Assembly (NCBI GenBank): GCA_002345845.1
Contig: DDWF01000002.1
Span: 33,449 to 49,911 of the forward strand
Origin: Betaproteobacteria bacterium UBA2293
GTDB lineage: Bacteria > Pseudomonadota > Gammaproteobacteria > Burkholderiales > Rhodocyclaceae
DNA length: 16,463 nucleotides
Direction: 5' to 3'
How positions within the stretch are numbered: the stretch's first letter is position 1; each line of letters begins with the position of its first letter. Of the stretch, positions 1-5,586 are shown piece by piece. The position numbers were made by a program, and so were the translations under genes. A model generated the notes under the pieces. The model was not told the origin of the DNA, did not search any database, and saw only the letters and a list, made by a program, of their open reading frames with translations.

Positions 1-192
1 CCGCCGATGGCGCAGCGCCTCGACGTCGGCCGGCGTCGTCGGCATGACGATGGCGGCATCCTGGCTGCGCGTGTCGAGGGAAGTCTGCAGCGCCGTCTTG
101 CTTTCGGCCTTGTGCCATTGCCACAGGCCAAGGGAAACGAAGGCCGGAATCAGCAGCAGTTGCAGCAGGCCGCCGAGGATCGCCACCCGCAT
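1..192 (-). CDS. SURF1 family cytochrome oxidase biogenesis protein (partial, N-terminal part)
   Basis: This is the first 64 codons of a minus-strand gene that continues past the left edge. SURF1 is an inner-membrane protein that helps haem a reach subunit I of aa3-type oxidases. The visible part has a membrane segment at about residues 3-23, followed by LGLWQWHKAESK, the family's hallmark LGxWQxxRxxxK stretch. It ends in LRHRR, where family members enter the periplasmic domain. The start at 192 is chosen because AAGGGG precedes it by 7 bases. In-frame GTG at 240 and ATG at 267 would add a basic N-terminal tail but lack a visible ribosome site. Lying beyond coxC in the same direction fits the usual betaproteobacterial oxidase cluster. 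The family call is firm; the start is uncertain. Confidence 0.85.
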   Translation of the reverse strand, partial: MRVAILGGLLQLLLIPAFVSLGLWQWHKAESKTALQTSLDTRSQDAAIVMPTTPADVEALRHRR

Positions 193-265
193 CCGGCCGC
201 CCCTTGTCGCCCGGCTCGGCGGACGCGCATACTGGGGCACGGCGAAACTTTCGGGAGAGTCGAGC

Positions 266-466
266 ATGCTCAGGGTGTTGGTGGTTTTGTTGTTGGTAGC
301 CATAGTCGGCAGCTTGCTCTCGGGGCTCTTCTATCTTTACCGCGACCGGGGCGAAGGGGAGCGCATGGCGCGCGTCCTGACCTGGCGCATCGGCCTGTCG
401 ATCACGCTGTTCCTGTTGCTGCTGCTCGGCTTCAGGTTTGGTTTCATCCCCGGCTACACCCAGTAA
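266..466 (+). CDS. Twin-transmembrane protein, DUF2909 family
   Basis: A 66-residue protein with two hydrophobic segments, about residues 3-24 and 44-61. They are joined by a charged loop (YRDRGEGERMARVLTWR), and the protein ends in FIPGYTQ. This matches the small DUF2909 'twin transmembrane' proteins found opposite coxC in many betaproteobacteria. Their function is not established; location suggests a role near oxidase assembly. GGGAGAG lies 6 bases before the ATG, which supports this start over the longer in-frame reading from 44. The gene faces the oxidase operon: its last 13 bases overlap the end of coxC on the other strand. Its ATG sits in a GCATGC palindrome that also provides a possible ATG for the SURF1 frame. 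Confidence 0.8.
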   Translation: MLRVLVVLLLVAIVGSLLSGLFYLYRDRGEGERMARVLTWRIGLSITLFLLLLLGFRFGFIPGYTQ

Positions 467-1326
467 ACGAAGACGAAGAGGATCAGCCAGACCACATCGA
501 CGAAGTGCCAGTACCAGGCAACGCCCTCGAAGGCGAAGTGGCGCTTGGCCGAGAAGTGGCCGTTGATGCTGCGCAACAAGATCACTGCCAGCATGATGGT
601 GCCGAGCGTTACGTGGAAACCGTGGAAACCGGTGAGCATGAAGAAGGTTGCGCCATAGGCGCCGGCGCCCATGGTCAGGCCGAGTTCGGTGTAGGCGTGG
701 TGGTATTCCCAGGCCTGGAAGCCGAGGAAGATCGAGCCGAGCAATACCGTCGCCGCCAGGCCGAGGATCAGCTGGCGGCGGTTGTCGCGCAGCAGGCCCC
801 AGTGCGCCCAGGTGATCGTCGCCCCGGAGCTGAGCAGCAGCGCGGTGTTCAATGCCGGGATGCCCCAGGCGCCCATCGGTGTGAAAGACGCGCCGGCGGG
901 ACCGCTGGTCGGCCAGGTGCCGGCGAATTCCGGCCACAGGCTGAAACCATGCGCCGCCTCCATGCCGCCGAGGGTGGGCACCGACAGCACGCGGACGTAG
1001 AACAGGGCGCCGAAGAAGGCGGCGAAGAACATCACTTCGGTGCTGATGAACCAGATCATGCCGTGGCGGAAGGAGCGGTCCTCCCAGTCGCGGTAGGCGC
1101 CGCTCTGCGATTCGCTGATGACCTTGCCGAACCAGGCGAAGAGCACGGCGAGGATGACCGCCGTGCCGGCCAGCATGACCCAGCCGCCGGCGCCGAAATT
1201 GTTGATCAGCTGGATGAAGCCGAAGGCCAGCAGGAACATGCCGGCGGACAGGATGACTGGGTAGAGGGTGGGTTGCGGCACGAAATAGTGCGGCGACGAA
1301 ACGGGGTGGTCCGGGCTGGTTTTCAT
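454..1326 (-). CDS. ctaE: Cytochrome c oxidase subunit III
   Basis: This is the 290-residue subunit III (CoxC) of the haem-copper oxidase, a multi-pass inner-membrane protein that stabilises subunit I and its D-channel proton uptake. Family features are HYFVPQPTLYP near the N-terminus, HGMIWFISTEVMFFAAFFGA (residues 88-107, with the conserved membrane Glu97), WAHWGL at 173-178, the FQAWEYHHA block at 203-211 and the C-terminal FEGVAWYWHFVDVVWL block at 266-281. Seven helices can be picked out. The start at 1326 is set by GGAGG 4 bases upstream and by a 4-base ATGA overlap with the ctaG stop; a longer upstream reading would run through ctaG. It is the last gene of the minus-strand operon, and its 3' end overlaps the facing DUF2909 gene. 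Confidence 0.96.
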   Translation of the reverse strand: MKTSPDHPVSSPHYFVPQPTLYPVILSAGMFLLAFGFIQLINNFGAGGWVMLAGTAVILAVLFAWFGKVISESQSGAYRDWEDRSFRHGMIWFISTEVMFFAAFFGALFYVRVLSVPTLGGMEAAHGFSLWPEFAGTWPTSGPAGASFTPMGAWGIPALNTALLLSSGATITWAHWGLLRDNRRQLILGLAATVLLGSIFLGFQAWEYHHAYTELGLTMGAGAYGATFFMLTGFHGFHVTLGTIMLAVILLRSINGHFSAKRHFAFEGVAWYWHFVDVVWLILFVFVYWV

Positions 1327-1922
1327 CGTGCCTCCGCGGTGGCGCTCAGGGTCTGGCGTTGGCCTTCGATGCTGAAGAAGGCGTAGGAGAGGGTGATGTG
1401 GGTGATGTCGCGGCCGACCTCGGGGCTGACGATGAAAGCCAGCGGCATTTCCTGTGCTTCGCCGGCGGCCAGCGTCTGCTGGTCGAAACAGAAGCATTCG
1501 ATCTTCTCGAAGTGCTGCGCCGCCTGCCCCGGCGTGACGCTGGGCACGGCCTGGCCGGTGATTGCCCGGTCGGCGTTATTGCGCACCAAGTAGCTGATCT
1601 GCTGCAGTTCGCCCGGATGCACGTCCATGCTCACTTTCAGTGGCCGCATCTCCCACGGCAGTCCGGGCATCACCGTGCCGGTGAACTCGATGCGGATCAG
1701 CCGTCCGGTATCGACCCGGCTGGTTGGGGCTGGCGCCAACTCGGTTTTCAGGCCGCCGGCAGCAAAGCCGGCAGAGGTCTTGCCATTGAAGCCGGTGACT
1801 TCACAGAGCACGTTGTACAGCGGCACCAGCGCGAAGGCGAAGAGGAAGGCACCGGCTACCAGCAGCAACAGCTTGACGACCAGGCGGCTGTGATTGCGCG
1901 GGACGGGCTGGACCTGTTCCAT
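1323..1922 (-). CDS. ctaG: Cytochrome c oxidase assembly protein CtaG (Cox11)
   Basis: CtaG/Cox11 is a membrane-anchored periplasmic copper chaperone that delivers copper to the CuB site of subunit I. The 199-residue product has a short cytoplasmic tail, one membrane helix at about residues 15-35, then the family signature LYNVLCEVTGFNGKT (residues 35-49). The copper-binding CFCF motif lies at 143-146 within IECFCFDQQ. It ends in an Ig-like beta domain, and its length is typical. It follows the 43-residue membrane protein after a 4-base gap and overlaps coxC by ATGA, so the operon is tightly coupled. GAGG lies close to the ATG. Presence of this gene implies that the adjacent oxidase has a copper-containing active site. 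Confidence 0.96.
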   Translation of the reverse strand: MEQVQPVPRNHSRLVVKLLLLVAGAFLFAFALVPLYNVLCEVTGFNGKTSAGFAAGGLKTELAPAPTSRVDTGRLIRIEFTGTVMPGLPWEMRPLKVSMDVHPGELQQISYLVRNNADRAITGQAVPSVTPGQAAQHFEKIECFCFDQQTLAAGEAQEMPLAFIVSPEVGRDITHITLSYAFFSIEGQRQTLSATAEAR

Positions 1923-1926
1923 GGCC

Positions 1927-2058
1927 TCAGCGCTTGATGAACAGCCCGAGCACGTAGATGACCACCACCGCCAGGCCGAGCAGCCAGGCCAGGCGGCGGG
2001 CGGCGCTGCGCCGGCGGGCCAGGTCGGCGGGCGTGAAGTCGCTGGGCTGGTCGGTCAT
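1927..2058 (-). CDS. Cytochrome oxidase small assembly protein (43 aa)
   Basis: A 43-residue protein too short for usual ORF cut-offs. It opens MTDQPSDFTPADLARRR, follows with a basic stretch, and has one membrane helix at about residues 24-41 ending FIKR. Proteins of this size and shape sit between coxA and ctaG in many betaproteobacteria, where they are annotated as cytochrome oxidase small assembly proteins. Their mechanism is unknown to me. The ATG overlaps the coxA stop (ATGA), and the stop lies 4 bases before ctaG, so it is an integral part of the operon. The ribosome site is weak (GGTGA), which fits translational coupling to coxA. The family call rests mainly on position, size and topology. 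Confidence 0.78.
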   Translation of the reverse strand: MTDQPSDFTPADLARRRSAARRLAWLLGLAVVVIYVLGLFIKR

Positions 2059-3656
2059 TTGATCACCGGCTGGATTTCCCAGCTATGGTGCGGCGGTGGC
2101 GAGGACAACTCCCATTCCAGACCTTCGGCGCCTTCCCAGACCCGGGCTTCGGCCTTTTCGCCGCCGCGCACGCAGGACCAGATATTCCAGGCGAAGAGCA
2201 ACTGGCTGAAGCCGAGAATCATGGCGCCGACGGTGGATATGGCATTGAACTCGGCGAACTGCAGCGCGTAGTCGGGAATGCGTCGCGGCATGCCGGCCAG
2301 GCCGAGGAAGAACTGCGGCATGAAGGTCAGGTTGAAGGAAACGACGGTCAGCCAGAAATGCAGCTTGCCCAGCTTCTCGCTGTACATGTGGCCGGTCCAT
2401 TTCGGCAGCCAGTAGTAGGCGCCGGTCATCACGCCCATGATGCCGCCGGCGAACAGCGCGTAATGGAAGTGGGCGACGACGAAGTAGCTGTGGTGGTACT
2501 GCGCGTCGGCGGCGACGTCGGCGAGGATCAGCCCGGTCAGGCCGGCGATGCCGAAGAGGACGATGAAGCCGACGGCGAACAGCATCGGCGTCTCGAACGT
2601 CATCGCCCCCTTCCACATGGTCGCGATCCAGCAGAAGAAGAGCACGGCCAGCGGAATCGAGATGGCCATGGTGCTGAACATGAAATAGATCAGTGCCGGC
2701 ACCGGCAGGCCGGCGGTGAAGAAATGATGCGCCCAGACGACCAGCGACAGCACGCCGATGGCGATGAAGCTGTACACCTGGGCCTTGTAGCCGTAGGTCG
2801 GCTTGCGCGAGAAGGTGGCCAGCACGTGCGGCATCAAGCCCCATACGGGCAGCAGCAGGATGTACACCTCGGGATGGCCGAAGAACCAGAACAGGTGCTG
2901 GAAGAGGATCGGGTCACCGCCGCCGGCAGCATCGAAAAACTGCGTGCCGAAATGGCGGTCGGTGAGCAGCATGGTCACCGCACCGGCCAGTACCGGCAGC
3001 GTCGCCAGCAGCAGGAAGGCGGTGATCAGCCAGCCCCAGGCGAACAGCGGCATCTTCATCAGCGTCATGCCGGGGGCGCGCATGTTGAAGATGGTGACGA
3101 TGACGTTGATCGAACCCATGATCGACGAGATGCCGAGAATGTGCACGGCGAGGATGGCGAAATCGACGCCCATGCCGCCCTGCACCGAGAGCGGCGCATA
3201 GAAGGTCCAGCCGGTGGCCAGGGCACCGTCGCCGATGCCGAACAGAGCCAGGAAGAAAGGCATGGTCAGCAGCATCGCCGCCGGCGGCAGCAGCCAGAAG
3301 CCCCAATTGTTCAGCCGCGGCAGGGCCATGTCGGGGGCGCCGATCATCAGCGGCAGCATCCAGTTGGCGAAGCCGGTGGCCGCCGGCATCAGTGCGGCGA
3401 AGATCATCACCAGCGCATGGACGCCGATCAGCTGGTTGAAGAACTCCGGCTGCATCAACTGCAGGCCGGGCGAGAACAGTTCGGCGCGCACCGCCAGGAT
3501 CATCGCTCCGCCGACGAAGAACATGATCAGCGAGAAGGTCAGGTACATCGTGCCGATGTCCTTGTGATTGGTCGTCGTCAGCCAGCGCAGCGGGCCGGTG
3601 TAGTGGCCGTCGCCGTGCGGGGCGGCGTGGCCGTTGGCGGTAGTCGCAGTGTTCAT
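2055..3656 (-). CDS. ctaD: Cytochrome c oxidase subunit I, K-channel residues missing
   Basis: The 533-residue catalytic subunit of a haem-copper oxidase, which reduces O2 to water at haem a3/CuB. All metal ligands are present: His80 and His398 (haem a), His396 (haem a3), and His261, His310 and His311 (CuB) with Tyr265 of the His-Tyr crosslink motif GHPEVY. The D-channel is intact (Asp109, Asn98, Asn116, Ser177/178, Glu263), as are the propionate arginines 458/459. With a constant offset of 23 from R. sphaeroides numbering, the K-channel is absent: S299 is Pro276, T359 is Leu336, K362 is Leu339 and S365 is Cys342. The Mg ligand D412 is His389 (HHSYFVVAHFHY instead of HDTY...). AGGAGG precedes the ATG, which overlaps the coxB stop. 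It is still A-family by D-channel and Glu263. Confidence 0.97.
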   Translation of the reverse strand: MNTATTANGHAAPHGDGHYTGPLRWLTTTNHKDIGTMYLTFSLIMFFVGGAMILAVRAELFSPGLQLMQPEFFNQLIGVHALVMIFAALMPAATGFANWMLPLMIGAPDMALPRLNNWGFWLLPPAAMLLTMPFFLALFGIGDGALATGWTFYAPLSVQGGMGVDFAILAVHILGISSIMGSINVIVTIFNMRAPGMTLMKMPLFAWGWLITAFLLLATLPVLAGAVTMLLTDRHFGTQFFDAAGGGDPILFQHLFWFFGHPEVYILLLPVWGLMPHVLATFSRKPTYGYKAQVYSFIAIGVLSLVVWAHHFFTAGLPVPALIYFMFSTMAISIPLAVLFFCWIATMWKGAMTFETPMLFAVGFIVLFGIAGLTGLILADVAADAQYHHSYFVVAHFHYALFAGGIMGVMTGAYYWLPKWTGHMYSEKLGKLHFWLTVVSFNLTFMPQFFLGLAGMPRRIPDYALQFAEFNAISTVGAMILGFSQLLFAWNIWSCVRGGEKAEARVWEGAEGLEWELSSPPPHHSWEIQPVIK

Positions 3657-4879
3657 CTGGCCTCCTGGCGCAGGGCCTTGATCTGGGCCGGCTGGATCAT
3701 GTCGCCCAGCTTGTGGCCGAAACTGTTGCGTTCGTAGGTGATCACCGCCGCCAGTTCGACATCGGACAGCGTCTCGCGGAAGGCCTGCATGGCGGTGCCG
3801 GGTTTGCCGTTGAAGACGCGGTCGACGTGGCTGTCGGGGATGATTTTGCCGTTCATGTCGAGCAGCGGTCCGCTGATCATCTTGCTGCCGGCCAGCGCCG
3901 GGAACACCGGCGGCAGACCCTGGCCCTCGGCCTGGTGACAGGCGACGCAGACCTTGTCGTAGACCGTCTTGCCCTCGGCGATCAGTTCTTCGCTGCTCCA
4001 GGCGCGGTCGGCACTGCCGGCGGTGGCGATGGCTTCGGCCTTCTGTTGCTCGAGCCAGGCGAGATACTCAGGTTCCGGCACGGCATGGACGACCACCGGC
4101 ATGAAGCCGTGGTCCTTGCCGCACAGTTCGGCGCATTGGCCGCGGTAGATGCCGGGTTTCTCGATCAGCACCCAGGTTTCGCGCAGGAAGCCGGGAATGG
4201 CGTCACGCTTGACGCCGAACTGCGGCACCCACCAGGTGTGGATGACGTCGGTCGAGGTCAGCAGGATGCGCACCTTCTTGCCGACCGGCAGCACCACCGG
4301 CTTGTCGACTTCCAGCAGGTAATGCTCGCCCTTGGCCTCAGAGTTGGCGATCTGGGCGCGTGGCGTGGACATGGTGCTGATGAACTTGATCCCGGCTTCC
4401 GGGTATTCGTACTGCCACTTCCACTGCATGCCGGTGACCTTGAGCACCATGTCGGCGCGGGTCTTGGTGTCTTCCATGCTGATGATCGCCTGCACCGCCG
4501 GGATGCCCATCAGCACGAAATCGATGAAGAGCAGGATGGCAAACGGCACCAGTGCCCAGAACCACTGCATGGCGCTGGTCGGTCCGGTGAATGTCGACGG
4601 CGTGTGGCCGACACTTTTCCGGTGCTTGATCATCGAATAGATCATGATGGCGAACACCACCACGAACAGGACGGTGATGATCAGCATGAACTCGTTGTGG
4701 ATGTGCAGCGTTTCCCGGGCGATCGGGGTCACCGGTTCGGGGAAGTTGAATTTGTATTCCGCCGCCGCGGCACCGGGAAGCAGCAAGCTGGCGGCGAGGG
4801 CGAGAGATCGGGGGCGTCGGCGGCATGCTGACGCCAAGCTTGAGCTGCCAGCCAGAGAATGAAGCAGTCTGCTCGTCAT
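3653..4879 (-). CDS. ctaC: Cytochrome c oxidase subunit II with fused cytochrome c domain (caa3-type)
   Basis: Subunit II (CoxB) receives electrons from cytochrome c and passes them through CuA to haem a. The 408-residue protein has a signal peptide (1-40, cut after AAAA), two membrane helices (about 63-83 and 105-128), and a cupredoxin domain with full CuA ligands: His214 in DVIHTWW, Cys249, Glu251 and Cys253 in CAELCG, His257 and Met260. A C-terminal cytochrome c domain follows, with CVACH at 311-315 and probable axial Met364, making this a caa3-type enzyme. Residue 105, in MQWFWALVP, is Gln where family members have the K-channel entrance Glu (E101 in R. sphaeroides). This matches the loss in subunit I. 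A purine-rich GGGGAGGG lies before the ATG. It is first in the operon and diverges from sco1. Confidence 0.97.
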   Translation of the reverse strand: MTSRLLHSLAGSSSLASACRRRPRSLALAASLLLPGAAAAEYKFNFPEPVTPIARETLHIHNEFMLIITVLFVVVFAIMIYSMIKHRKSVGHTPSTFTGPTSAMQWFWALVPFAILLFIDFVLMGIPAVQAIISMEDTKTRADMVLKVTGMQWKWQYEYPEAGIKFISTMSTPRAQIANSEAKGEHYLLEVDKPVVLPVGKKVRILLTSTDVIHTWWVPQFGVKRDAIPGFLRETWVLIEKPGIYRGQCAELCGKDHGFMPVVVHAVPEPEYLAWLEQQKAEAIATAGSADRAWSSEELIAEGKTVYDKVCVACHQAEGQGLPPVFPALAGSKMISGPLLDMNGKIIPDSHVDRVFNGKPGTAMQAFRETLSDVELAAVITYERNSFGHKLGDMIQPAQIKALRQEAR

Positions 4880-4909
4880 TCCGTTCCCTCCCCCCTTGTG
4901 AGAACCGAC

Positions 4910-4938
4910 TTGTCATCTCAGAATCCAGCATGCGTAAT
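4910..4938 (+). promoter_or_regulatory. Candidate sigma70-like promoter for the SCO gene
   Basis: In the 81-base divergent gap between coxB and the SCO gene, TTGTCA (4910-4915, 5 of 6 consensus matches) is followed after 17 bases by CGTAAT (4933-4938, 4 of 6). Initiation would fall near 4945, giving a 5' leader of about 15 bases. The gap is clearly more AT-rich than its surroundings. No comparably good promoter was seen for coxB on the other strand. This is a motif match only. Confidence 0.35.
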
Positions 4939-4960
4939 TAGTTCAAAAATATTTAATCCA

Positions 4961-5542
4961 ATGAATTCTCGATTCCTCGCCGCTTTTTTGCTCGCGCTGC
5001 TGGCCGCCTGTTCGCCGCCGCCACCGGCCAGCTTCGCCAATACCGACCTGACCGGCGCCACTTTCGCCCAGAGCCTGGCGCTGGACGATCACCACGGCCA
5101 GAAACGCACGCTGGCGGACTTTCGCGGCAAAGTGGTGGTGGTCTTTTTCGGCTATACCGCCTGCCCGGACATCTGTCCGACGACGCTCTCCCGCCTGGCC
5201 GGGGTGATGCAGCAACTGGGGGCGGAGGCCGAGCGCGTCCAGGTGCTGTTCGTCAGTCTCGACCCGGAGCGTGATAGCGGCGAACGGCTGAAAACCTTCG
5301 TTCCCTGGTTCCACCCGAGCTTCCTCGGTTTGCGCGGCGATGCGGCGCAGACCAAGGCGGCCAGCGAGGAATTCCGCGTCTTCAGCGCGCGCAAGGATGT
5401 CGCCGGCGAGCTCGGTTACGTGCTCGACCATTCCACCGGCGCCTATGTCTTCGATCCGGCTGGGCGGATTCGGCTTTACGTCAAGGATTCAGCCAGCGTC
5501 GAGGAGATCGTCGCTGATATCCGGTTGCTGCTGAAGGGCTGA
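4961..5542 (+). CDS. SCO1/SenC family copper lipoprotein
   Basis: SCO proteins are thioredoxin-fold copper chaperones or thiol reductants needed to assemble the CuA site of subunit II. The 193-residue product has a lipoprotein signal with lipobox LAAC (Cys17). It carries the copper-binding motif TACPDICPTT (Cys68 and Cys72) and the third ligand His157 in VLDHSTGAYVFD. VSLDPERD, at 98-105, is also characteristic. It is membrane-anchored facing the periplasm. The start at 4961 gives the correct lipoprotein signal; a longer in-frame reading from 4859 would overlap coxB and bury the signal. No clear Shine-Dalgarno sequence precedes it. It is divergent from coxB, the likely client, and ends 44 bases from the convergent PBP1A gene. 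Confidence 0.93.
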   Translation: MNSRFLAAFLLALLAACSPPPPASFANTDLTGATFAQSLALDDHHGQKRTLADFRGKVVVVFFGYTACPDICPTTLSRLAGVMQQLGAEAERVQVLFVSLDPERDSGERLKTFVPWFHPSFLGLRGDAAQTKAASEEFRVFSARKDVAGELGYVLDHSTGAYVFDPAGRIRLYVKDSASVEEIVADIRLLLKG

Positions 5543-5550
5543 GGCTTGTC

Positions 5551-5567
5551 TGCCCTTGTCGGGCGGA
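5551..5567. terminator. Weak hairpin between convergent SCO and PBP1A genes
   Basis: CTGCCC and GGGCGG can pair around a TTGTC loop, giving a stem of about six pairs including one T-G wobble. It lies in the 44-base gap between two convergent genes, where a two-way terminator is expected. There is no T-tract on either side, so this is a weak candidate. Confidence 0.2.
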
Positions 5568-5586
5568 TCGTGAGGTCGTCGGCGCT

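Noticed and set aside
7..1386. A 459-codon plus-strand frame across the coxC region, and a 550-codon one opposite coxA (2085-3737)
   Set aside because: Both are antisense shadows of well-recognised oxidase genes and have low-complexity, charged translations.
2055..3656. Idea that coxA encodes a nitric oxide reductase-like or C-type enzyme because the K-channel is missing
   Set aside because: GHPEVY with its crosslinking Tyr, the D-channel Asp/Asn set, CuA subunit II, CtaG and SCO all fit an A-family oxygen reductase.
2055..3656. Idea that the K-channel changes are a frameshift or sequencing artefact
   Set aside because: The reading frame is continuous, and flanking residues align without gaps. 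Several separate codons and a second gene are changed in a consistent direction.
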